64,000 nucleotides of DNA from assembly GCA_964548175.1 (NCBI GenBank), contig CAZJQS010000017.1, positions 1-64,000 of the forward strand, in the 5' to 3' direction. Below, one piece after another: positions 7,405 through 13,972 of the stretch. The first letter of the stretch is position 1, and each line of letters opens with the position of its first letter. Below the pieces are notes generated by a model, which ran no database searches, was not told the DNA's origin, and saw only the letters and a program-made list of their open reading frames with translations. This DNA is from JANQPA01 sp964548175. GTDB taxonomy: Bacteria > Bacteroidota > Bacteroidia > Chitinophagales > Saprospiraceae. The position numbers and the translations under genes were made by a program.

Positions 7405-10046
7405 AAGCTTGCTTCTTTGAGATTCTTATTTTTAGCCTGCTTTATTAGCTCCTTTAGTTCGGTCACCTTATCCGGCATTTGATCGAAGAGGTTTTCCGTT
7501 TCAGCCTCGTCTTCAGAAAGGTGATACAGTTGGGGCTCCAGATGACTCACGTGGTCATACGGCGTTTCCGGCCAGCGGCCGGGAACGGCCGCTTCGATGT
7601 ACTTCCATCCATCTCCATTGACATCCAGATAAATGGGGTCTCCATTTTCATCTACTCCGTCAAATACCGGGGCCACATAATTCCCAACCGGTTGGCCTTC
7701 GTCAACATACTGTGACCAGGTGCCGGCGGCCGGCGAGAGTCTCAAATCCTCCAATTCGTACCCCCTGCTGGCATCGGAAAAAGAAATCATCTCATTAGTG
7801 TTGCGGGAAAAATTCACCGAGGTGGTCCATAACATATTGGAGGTTTGAAAAGGAGTGTAGTTGAGTTGTACCTCAACCCCACGATTTTGCATTTCTCCTA
7901 CATTGGCGTAGATGGTTTCGAAAACATTGGGCGGAACCGGCACGGCATAAAACCAGAGCAGGTCGGAAATATTCCTATTGTAAACGTCGATAGAGCCGGA
8001 GATTTTATCATCAAAAAATCCAAAATCAACGCCTATATTCAACTCTCTTTTTACTTCCCACTTCAAATCCGGATTTGGATTGTTAGCCGGCTGGTAGGTA
8101 TTGACAAATTCGCCGTTGAGGTAAAATTGGCGGCTACCTACTCGTAAACGTTCTATGGATTGGTAGTTTGGGATATCCTGATTGCCGGTAACACCGTATC
8201 CAGCTCTAATTTTGAGGTTGTTTATCCAGGTATTATCGGCCATGAAGGGCTCTTCATGCATACGCCATCCCAAGCTAATGGCCGGAAACACCCCCCACTT
8301 GTTATTATTCCCGAAACGAGAGGAGCCCTCATACCGGACGGAAGCCGAAAGCAGGTATTTTTCGTCAAAATTGTACATGGTTCGTCCGTAAAAGGCAATA
8401 AGCCGATTACTGTTCTTTCCGGAATTCAAAGAAGCCAGCCCATTGGGAAGGGCATAACCGGCCTCCAGACTGTTGTAGGAAAAGTCATCCAGGTCAAAAT
8501 CGTAGTTGTTTCCTGAGATGAAATTGTAGGTGTTTTCAAAGAAAGAATAACCACCAAGCACGCGTAGGCTGTGTTTACCAAATTCCTTATCAAACTCGAG
8601 GTCGGGTTCCACCAGAACATTCCGGGAGAAGCCCGAAGACACGGTCGCGTCACCGTCCGTACCCAAATTAGGATAAAAGCGAGTCAGATAGGTGCCTCTG
8701 AAATCCTGGTTATTATTGTAAGTAGTGCGCACCCTGAACGTAAGATCATTAAGGATTTCGTAAGAAGCCGTGATGTCTCCGCTGAAAAAATTGTGATTGA
8801 TGTCGGCCGTTCGCTCATTGATCATGGCTATTGGGTTGTTGTATCCGGTAGCCGTCAGTACGGTATAATAGCCACCATTAGCTTCGTCTCCAAGGCCAAA
8901 AACCGGCTCTGTTGGATTTCTTTGAACGGCCTGATTAATAACAGCAGGGAGTGAGCCCTGCCGACTGATCAGCGTATAGGCAAAGCGGTAATCAAGATTC
9001 AGCTTCCCGTTCAAGCCCGTTTGGTTAATTATAATACTTGGTGTAATGGTTCGGGCGCCCGTGTTTCTTACTATACCCTGGTTGTCGTTGAAAAACAGGT
9101 TGGCCCTGAAACTCAGATTTTCGGTACCTCCGGTAGAGGAAATGCTCACATACTTATCTACCGGAGTCTCCAATACTTCATCAAACCAATTAGTGCTTGT
9201 ACCGGCGTCCAGGTTAGTGCGGTCCGGGTAAAAATCGGCTATGGCTTGTCGGTATTCATCGGCGGTAAGGTATCGGTTATCTTCGGCGGCGACTTCCGTG
9301 GAAACGTTGGCGGACACCTCAAATCTCACATTACCGGCCTTAGGCCTTTTGGTGGTGATTAAGATTACCCCGTTGGTAGCTCTTGTGCCGTAAATGGCGG
9401 CCGCCGATCCGTCCTTCAGGACGTCAATGGATTCAATCTCATTAGGATTGAGCATGTTCAAGGCATTTGAACCAATTACCCCATCTACAATGATCAGGGG
9501 AGATTTTCCACCGGATAGCGAATTTAATCCCCTGAGGGTAATCTGAAAGCCCCCGTTGGGGTCGCTGCCACTGGTATTGGTGATACTCAGTCCGGGGACC
9601 TTTCCCTGAATCAGCTCCATGGGATTAGAGGTAATCCCCTTGTTGAAGTCCTTACTTTCGATGGTGGCAACGGAACCGGTTATTTCCTTTTTGGTGGCCT
9701 TTCCGTATCCAATGACCACCACCTCTTCGAGTGCGGTAACATCCTCACGCATCTCGATGTCCAGCTGGGTTCTTCCATTTAATGGTATCACTTGCGTTTC
9801 CATTCCTATAAACGACACCCTCAGGGTCGCCTGGCTGGATTGAACTTCAAGCTCGAACTGTCCATTTATATTCGTAACGGTACCATTACTGGTGCCTTCT
9901 TCTAAAACGGTAACCCCAGGTATACCCTGGTTGAGGTCATCTACTACTGTTCCGGTTACGTTAACCGCCTGTGCACAAATAATTTGTGCAAAGCTAAAAA
10001 GTAGCGACGACAATAAAAGCCTCTTTTGAAATAAATATTTTCCCAT
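7401..10046 (-). CDS. truncated SusC/RagA TonB-linked receptor fused to a sulfatase tail
   Basis: Residues 1-813 are a SusC-family outer-membrane receptor: signal peptide (FAQIICAQA), carboxypeptidase-like regulatory domain (VTGTVVDDLNQGIPGVTV), TonB box region (EEVVVIGYG), plug (IIVDGV...IYGTRATNGVILITTKR), then beta-barrel. Family members are usually around 1000 residues. Here the barrel stops after a calcium-loop-like YLDVNGDG. From Trp814 (codon 7605-7607) the chain continues as WKYIEAA...QLYHLSEDEAETENL...KVTELKELI, which is the C-terminal tail of an S1 sulfatase. No SusD follows. I read this as an in-frame deletion joining two operon genes, or less likely an assembly error. The last barrel strands needed for membrane insertion are missing, so the product is probably non-functional. 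Confidence 0.85.
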   Translation of the reverse strand: MGKYLFQKRLLLSSLLFSFAQIICAQAVNVTGTVVDDLNQGIPGVTVLEEGTSNGTVTNINGQFELEVQSSQATLRVSFIGMETQVIPLNGRTQLDIEMREDVTALEEVVVIGYGKATKKEITGSVATIESKDFNKGITSNPMELIQGKVPGLSITNTSGSDPNGGFQITLRGLNSLSGGKSPLIIVDGVIGSNALNMLNPNEIESIDVLKDGSAAAIYGTRATNGVILITTKRPKAGNVRFEVSANVSTEVAAEDNRYLTADEYRQAIADFYPDRTNLDAGTSTNWFDEVLETPVDKYVSISSTGGTENLSFRANLFFNDNQGIVRNTGARTITPSIIINQTGLNGKLNLDYRFAYTLISRQGSLPAVINQAVQRNPTEPVFGLGDEANGGYYTVLTATGYNNPIAMINERTADINHNFFSGDITASYEILNDLTFRVRTTYNNNQDFRGTYLTRFYPNLGTDGDATVSSGFSRNVLVEPDLEFDKEFGKHSLRVLGGYSFFENTYNFISGNNYDFDLDDFSYNSLEAGYALPNGLASLNSGKNSNRLIAFYGRTMYNFDEKYLLSASVRYEGSSRFGNNNKWGVFPAISLGWRMHEEPFMADNTWINNLKIRAGYGVTGNQDIPNYQSIERLRVGSRQFYLNGEFVNTYQPANNPNPDLKWEVKRELNIGVDFGFFDDKISGSIDVYNRNISDLLWFYAVPVPPNVFETIYANVGEMQNRGVEVQLNYTPFQTSNMLWTTSVNFSRNTNEMISFSDASRGYELEDLRLSPAAGTWSQYVDEGQPVGNYVAPVFDGVDENGDPIYLDVNGDGWKYIEAAVPGRWPETPYDHVSHLEPQLYHLSEDEAETENLFDQMPDKVTELKELIKQAKNKNLKEASL

Positions 10047-10157
10047 ACTTAATGATTTTTATAACCCACAATGAATCAATATAAAAGCGGTTTTACACCC
10101 GCAAAAACAGTTGTGAAGCATAAAGCACATTTAAAGGTAATCAACTTTTTTAATAGC

Positions 10158-10169
10158 ACAAACGTTTGT
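10158..10169. promoter_or_regulatory. probable LacI-family operator
   Basis: ACAAACGTTTGT is a perfect 12-bp palindrome with a central CG, the hallmark of operators bound by LacI/GalR regulators, whose hinge helix inserts at the central CpG. It sits 16 bp downstream of the minus-strand -7 box at 10185-10192, so a bound repressor would block early transcription of the SusC-like operon. The LacI-type gene at 10428 is the obvious binder. The assignment is inference from symmetry, position and family knowledge. Confidence 0.65.
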
Positions 10170-10294
10170 TCAATTTTTTTCAACCAAATTTATTTTTATA
10201 TGTTTGTACTATTAAAAATTAACATTCCGAATTCGATTACCCTGCCAAGTTCAAACTGAAGAGATCCGTAAACTCTGCCAAGTCAATACATTTA

Positions 10295-10318
10295 ATTTTT
10301 GCCGGCATCGGCAAAAAT
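10295..10318. repeat. perfect 10-bp inverted repeat upstream of LacI gene
   Basis: ATTTTTGCCG and CGGCAAAAAT are separated by GCAT. The position is 110 bp before the regulator start. It could be a second regulator site, an RNA hairpin in the leader, or a bidirectional terminator-like element. Its sequence differs from the CG-centred palindrome at 10158. Confidence 0.5.
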
Positions 10319-10427
10319 CAGACGTGTAAACCTTCTCTCCGTATGAGAAGCACAGAAAGTACACATGATCGACAAGCACCCTAAACCACTGCCCCATTGT
10401 TTTTAGTCTAAAGAAAATGAGAGAATT

Positions 10428-11456
10428 ATGCCAGGTCCAAAAAGAACAAGCATAAAAGATGTTGCTAAAGAAGTCAATCTTTCGATTTCAACGGTTTCAC
10501 GGGTATTGAATGGTAAAGCAGACGAATACAGGATTGCTAAAAAATCTCAAAAACTCATCCTTGATGCTGCTGAAAAACTGAATTATTTTCCCAACTATCT
10601 GGCGGCCAACTTGAAATCGGGAAAAAACAACACCCTGGCTCTTTCCATTCCTTCCCTAGGCAATCCGTTCTTTGCCAGTTTGGCCAGTGAGATCAATAAG
10701 TGCCTTCGCGAAATGGGATTCATTACCATATTGAGTGAAACCAATGAAAATATTAATGTTGAAAAAGATGTCCTGGATAGTCTATTGAAGCGAAATATTG
10801 GAGGCTTGATCATAGCCCCGTGTGGAGAAGATCATGAACATATTCTCGATTTACAAAAACAGGGACTTCCTATTGTTTGTGTGGACCGATATTTCGAAAA
10901 CCTGGATATTCCATATGTTTCCACCAATAACTACGCGGGGGCCTATGAGGCTACGAAGTATTTGATCGAATGTGGTCATAAAAAAATACTGAGCATCCAG
11001 GGTGTTCCTCAGTCGGTTCCAAACAAAGAAAGGGTGAGAGGGTTTAAAAGTGCTATGCAGGATGCGGGCATAGAAAAATTTAATATCACCGGAAATGATT
11101 TCACTATCCAGAATGGGTATTTGGAAACCAAACTGGCTCTAAACAGAAAGGAAAGGCCAACCGCCATTTTCACCTACAGCAATACCATAGCCCTTGGCGC
11201 CATTAAAGCCATTGTAGAAGATAAACTCCAAATTCCGGATGATATTTCTCTGCTTACCTTTGACGACCACCCATACCTCGACTACCTGGTCACTCCTTTA
11301 TCCTGCGTAGTTCAACCACAGAAAGACCTGGCTAACCTTGCCGTTAAATTCCTCATTTCATTGCTTAACAATAAAGCAATTGAAGCTCATCAAGTCCAGC
11401 TGAACCCTACACTTAAGGTGAGACGATCTGTAAAAAAATTGATCCATGGGAAATAA
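10428..11456 (+). CDS. LacI-family transcriptional regulator
   Basis: This 342-residue protein has an N-terminal LacI helix-turn-helix and hinge (IKDVAKEVNLSISTVSRVLN, from residue 9), followed by a periplasmic-binding-protein-like sensor domain (about 62-335) with LALSIPSLGNPFFASLASEI and PTAIFTYSNTIALGA. Such proteins bind a sugar or sugar phosphate and control a neighbouring catabolic operon. It is divergent from the SusC-like/sulfatase/ribokinase operon, and a matching CG-centred palindrome lies between them. The ligand is therefore probably ribose, ribose phosphate or the native oligomer. Whether it represses or activates is not readable, although the operator position favours repression. 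Confidence 0.9.
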   Translation: MPGPKRTSIKDVAKEVNLSISTVSRVLNGKADEYRIAKKSQKLILDAAEKLNYFPNYLAANLKSGKNNTLALSIPSLGNPFFASLASEINKCLREMGFITILSETNENINVEKDVLDSLLKRNIGGLIIAPCGEDHEHILDLQKQGLPIVCVDRYFENLDIPYVSTNNYAGAYEATKYLIECGHKKILSIQGVPQSVPNKERVRGFKSAMQDAGIEKFNITGNDFTIQNGYLETKLALNRKERPTAIFTYSNTIALGAIKAIVEDKLQIPDDISLLTFDDHPYLDYLVTPLSCVVQPQKDLANLAVKFLISLLNNKAIEAHQVQLNPTLKVRRSVKKLIHGK

Positions 11457-11541
11457 GCCAGTGAGGGCTTGCAGGTCTTATCGCTGAACCAGAAAAGGTT
11501 TGGTTGAAATCGAAAAAGCGGAACCACAAATTTCCCCGCTT

Positions 11542-11555
11542 GCCTGCCGGCAGGC
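11542..11555. repeat. 14-bp GC-rich palindrome
   Basis: GCCTGCCGGCAGGC is a perfect palindrome between the regulator and the toxin-antitoxin pair. A related ccggccggcaggcg occurs in the palindromic element at 63131-63297, so it may be part of a dispersed palindrome family. Confidence 0.4.
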
Positions 11556-11603
11556 GCGAAAATCCGCGGTCCAGACAATAAATGAGCAGAAAACCCGGGA
11601 CTT

Positions 11604-11635
11604 TTTTGCCAAAAAAAACTGTATTTTTGGCAAAA
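11604..11635. promoter_or_regulatory. inverted repeat overlapping the toxin-antitoxin promoter
   Basis: TTTTGCCAAAAA (11604-11615) is repeated in inverted form as TTTTTGGCAAAA (11624-11635) with an 8-base spacer. A TATTTTTG box (11622-11629), matching the Bacteroidota -7 consensus, lies inside the right arm, and the antitoxin start follows at 11644. Antitoxins usually repress their own promoter by binding such repeats, so this is a good autoregulatory operator candidate. Confidence 0.55.
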
Positions 11636-11643
11636 GACTTAAT

Positions 11644-11925
11644 ATGGAAGTGACAATAGATAAATTCGGACGAATCCTCATCCCCAAAAAGGTGCGAGAA
11701 ATGCTGGGTTTAAAACCAGGACAAGTATTAGAATTGATTACCGATCGGACCTCCAGAAAACTGAACCTGCGTTTACCAGCAGAACCCTCTTCCATGGAAG
11801 TCATCGTCACCGATTTTGGCCTTCCTATCATTCAAAATGGGGAGCCGACTGAAGAAGCATTCGATACGGTCGAATTCATAAAAGAAACGCGTGAAGAATA
11901 TCTTAACCGGAAAATGGGCCTGTAA
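11644..11925 (+). CDS. AbrB/MazE-type antitoxin
   Basis: This protein has 93 residues when started at the ATG at 11644. The reading frame stays open upstream to 11500, but the extension lacks family similarity and covers the promoter and operator. The N-terminal SpoVT/AbrB swapped-hairpin DNA-binding domain reads MEVTIDKFGRILIPKKVREM followed by LGLKPGQVLEL. The C-terminal acidic part (EEAFDTVEFIKETREEYL) would wrap the toxin. Its stop shares one base with the start of the PIN-domain gene (TAATG at 11923-11927), the usual layout of a type II toxin-antitoxin pair. It neutralises the toxin and probably represses the operon. Confidence 0.82.
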   Translation: MEVTIDKFGRILIPKKVREMLGLKPGQVLELITDRTSRKLNLRLPAEPSSMEVIVTDFGLPIIQNGEPTEEAFDTVEFIKETREEYLNRKMGL

Positions 11926-12359
11926 TGCGTAGCTATTTTGATACTTCTGTTCTTTTTCCGGCACTACATACGGCACACCCCAATCACTTGATCTGCCAAA
12001 AAGCTTTTGAACTGGCCATCAAAGAAGGAGAAATTCTTTGTTTGTCGATGCATATGTACGCAGAATTGTATGCCAACCTGACTCGATTTCCCCGAGGAGA
12101 TAAAATCCACCCTGAAGTAGCGGCCGACACCATCATTAAGCTAGGCAAAAGTGTAATAACCATTGATTTGACTAAAAGCGATTACGAGCAAGCTCTTTTG
12201 CGCTGCGGACGTTTCGGACTGACTAGCTGCATCATCTATGACGCCCTGCATCTTCAGGCAGCCATCAAAGGAGAGGTCGACGTTTTATTCACCGCTAACT
12301 TGAAAGACTTTGAAAAACTTTGGGATGAGGATTTGACCTTTGGGTTAAGATCAATTTGA
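11925..12359 (+). CDS. PIN-domain toxin (VapC-like ribonuclease)
   Basis: This 144-residue single PIN domain has the acidic active-site residues Asp6 (YFDTSVL), Glu47 (YAELYANL), Asp106 (IYDALHLQAA) and Asp128 (FTANLKDFEKL). PIN toxins are Mg-dependent RNases that cut tRNA or rRNA loops and stall growth when the antitoxin is lost. The gene overlaps the AbrB-type antitoxin gene by one base. Such hybrid MazE-like/PIN pairs are common in bacteria. The pair lies at the edge of the repeat and RAYT patch, in keeping with a mobile or plastic segment. Confidence 0.85.
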   Translation: MRSYFDTSVLFPALHTAHPNHLICQKAFELAIKEGEILCLSMHMYAELYANLTRFPRGDKIHPEVAADTIIKLGKSVITIDLTKSDYEQALLRCGRFGLTSCIIYDALHLQAAIKGEVDVLFTANLKDFEKLWDEDLTFGLRSI

Positions 12360-12412
12360 GAGGATTAATTTGTTCGTGCACGCCCTTTGCACTCGGAACC
12401 ACAGATTTTCCG

Positions 12413-12690
12413 TTCGTGCCGGCCCCGCTCGTGTCGGTCTCCGACCGACCAACGCACATACCGGCAGTCTCCCGACTGCAGGACATACTCATTGCGCCTG
12501 ACTTCCGGACTATACCATTATAACCATTTGACCGTCCACTCTCAATATCCCGCCCCGCTCGTGTCGGTCTCCGACCGACCAACGCAATACCGGCAGTCTC
12601 CCGACTGCCGGACATACTCATTGCGCCTAACTTCCGGACCTATACCATTATAACAATTTGACCATCCACTCTCAAGATATAATAAAGTTC
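12413..12690. repeat. tandem direct-repeat module with hairpins
   Basis: Two copies of a roughly 130-bp unit lie head to tail. Each starts with a cgctcgtgtcggtctccgac hairpin, then a ggcagtctcccgactg hairpin, then a 70-bp tail (12481-12550 and 12610-12681) that begins gacatactcattgcgcct and ends near ctctcaa. A third copy of the tail is at 12874-12951. The region between the PIN toxin and the RAYT (12360-13059) is otherwise non-coding. Open frames here follow the repeat and have no family resemblance. Confidence 0.75.
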
Positions 12691-12869
12691 TGTTCGTGGC
12701 AGTCTCCAGACGTTCGTGGCAGTCTCCAGACGTTCGTGGCAGTCTCCAGACTGCCACCTAAAACACTGTTAGGTGGGAAGCTGGTAGGGTTAGCAGTCGG
12801 GAGACTGCCAGAGATGCGTGGGGCGGTCTGGAGACCGACACCAACCTGTATGCCCAGCAGTCTGGAGAC
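12691..12869. repeat. REP-like palindromic repeat module, copy B
   Basis: Three tandem 20-bp units starting gttcgtggcagtctccagac precede a perfect hairpin GTGGCAGTCT-CC-AGACTGCCAC at 12736-12757. The CCACCTAA/TTAGGTGG stem, a gcagtcgggagactgc stem and a ggcggtctggagaccg stem follow. The same order occurs in copies A (57-216) and C (13690-13850). The module lies about 190 bp before the RAYT gene. The third direct-repeat tail (12874-12951) follows it. Confidence 0.8.
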
Positions 12870-13059
12870 TGCCGGGCATACTCATTGCGCCTAACTTCCG
12901 GGCCTATGCCATTATAACAATTTGACCGTCTACTCTCAAGATATAATAAAGTACACCCACTATTCATTTTTCTTGCTTGTTGGTGGAACTCCAACCCTTT
13001 TTTGCCTGGTTACTAATCTGCTCGCCAATATTTTTTATAAACTAAAAAAGTGAAAAACC

Positions 13060-13647
13060 ATGGCGAGATATGAAATTTTAGATCAGCATGGACTCAACTT
13101 TGTCACCCTTACCGTAGTAGACTGGATCGATGTCTTCACTCGAAAAAAATACAAAGAAGTAATTGTGGATAGCCTGCAATTTTGCCAAAAAGAAAAGGGT
13201 TTACTGATCTTCTGTTATGTCATCATGAGTAATCATCTCCATCTGGTCGTAAGAGCCGGCGGAACAACGCCCTTAAAAGACATATTACGCGACTTTAAGA
13301 AGTATACCGCCCGCGCTATTCTAAAAGATCTGGAAAAAAATAAAAAGGAAAGCAGAAGAAAGTGGATGCTCTGGCACTTTGCCTATCATGGTCGCAAAAA
13401 CAGCAGCAATCAAAAATATCAATTCTGGCAACGAGGCTCCCATCCTTTCCTTTTGTTCTCTCCAAAAATAATCAGGCAAAAGATGGGATACATACATGCT
13501 AATCCTGTCGTACAGGGCTGGGTGGAAAAGCCGGAAGATTACTGGTACAGTAGTGCTTTATATTATCTGGAAAAAAGAGGGCCTCTAAAGGTAGACATTC
13601 TGGATTTGGGGGTGACGGAAGGGTATATTATGCCAAAATATAAGTAA
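13060..13647 (+). CDS. REP-associated tyrosine transposase (RAYT, Y1 HUH family)
   Basis: This 195-residue protein belongs to the IS200-like Y1 transposase family. The HUH metal motif is SNHLHLVV (His59, His61) and the likely nucleophile is Tyr82 in FKKYTARAIL. The family-typical GYIHANPVVQGWVEKPEDYWYSSA is in the C-terminal part. RAYTs are domesticated single-strand transposases that recognise and spread short hairpin REP sequences and are rarely mobile themselves. Hairpin modules lie on both sides (12413-12951 and 13690-13850) and a further copy is at 57-216, exactly the context expected. No IS ends were found, so I treat it as a resident RAYT. Confidence 0.88.
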   Translation: MARYEILDQHGLNFVTLTVVDWIDVFTRKKYKEVIVDSLQFCQKEKGLLIFCYVIMSNHLHLVVRAGGTTPLKDILRDFKKYTARAILKDLEKNKKESRRKWMLWHFAYHGRKNSSNQKYQFWQRGSHPFLLFSPKIIRQKMGYIHANPVVQGWVEKPEDYWYSSALYYLEKRGPLKVDILDLGVTEGYIMPKYK

Positions 13648-13689
13648 TTATGAGAGTGGTTCGAAAAGCGCCGCAGGTTCGCGGCGGAC

Positions 13690-13850
13690 TGTTCGTGGTA
13701 GTCTCCCGACTGTTCGTGGCAGTCTCCAGACGTTCGTGGCAGTCTCCAGACTGCCACCTAAAACACTGTTAAGCGGGAAGCTGGTAGAGTTAGCAGTCGG
13801 GAGACTGCCAGTAGATGCGTGGGGCGGTCTGGAGACCGCCACCAACCTGG
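13690..13850. repeat. REP-like palindromic repeat module, copy C
   Basis: This is the third copy of the module. The perfect hairpin GTGGCAGTCT-CC-AGACTGCCAC is at 13736-13757, followed by the same stems, ending with ggcggtctggagaccgcc at 13823-13840. It lies between the RAYT and mnmG and ends about 120 bp before the mnmG start. Small differences from copy B (ttaagcggg for ttaggtggg) break the CCACCTAA stem. This suggests the copies are diverging. Confidence 0.8.
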
Positions 13851-13939
13851 GAAAAATATTATTGGCTGTCGAAAAAGGCCGTAGGTCTTTTGAGACAGCC
13901 ACTGAACTTTCTCCCCACACAAGAAGTTGTAATATTCTA

Positions 13940-13947
13940 TATATTTG
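13940..13947 (+). promoter_or_regulatory. -7 promoter box of mnmG
   Basis: TATATTTG matches the Bacteroidota -7 consensus TAnnTTTG and lies 25 bp before the ATG at 13973. No well-spaced -33 TTG is evident. Confidence 0.5.
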
Positions 13948-13972
13948 CACTTTAAAAAAACAAGCAACCAAC

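Larger units (their letters stand above)
10047..10427. promoter_or_regulatory. divergent regulatory region between SusC-like operon and LacI gene
   Basis: This is an AT-rich intergenic region of 381 bp separating divergent genes. On the minus strand a TAAATTTG box at 10192-10185 fits the Bacteroidota -7 consensus TAnnTTTG. No good -33 TTG lies at the right distance. The palindrome at 10158-10169 and the hairpin at 10295-10318 are listed separately. I see no convincing promoter box for the regulator gene. Confidence 0.5.

Noticed and set aside
11500..11643. Longer start of the antitoxin
   Set aside because: It would cover the inverted-repeat operator and -7 box and adds no AbrB similarity.
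12691..12750. Three tandem 20-bp units as a CRISPR start
   Set aside because: The units are directly adjacent without spacers and are part of a hairpin module. No cas gene is present.
12387..12994. Several overlapping frames between the toxin and the RAYT
   Set aside because: All are translations of the direct and inverted repeats on both strands.
13736..13972. N-terminal extension of MnmG
   Set aside because: The extension lies in repeat sequence and over the promoter box. The ATG at 13973 gives the standard 621-residue protein with the FAD motif near the N-terminus.
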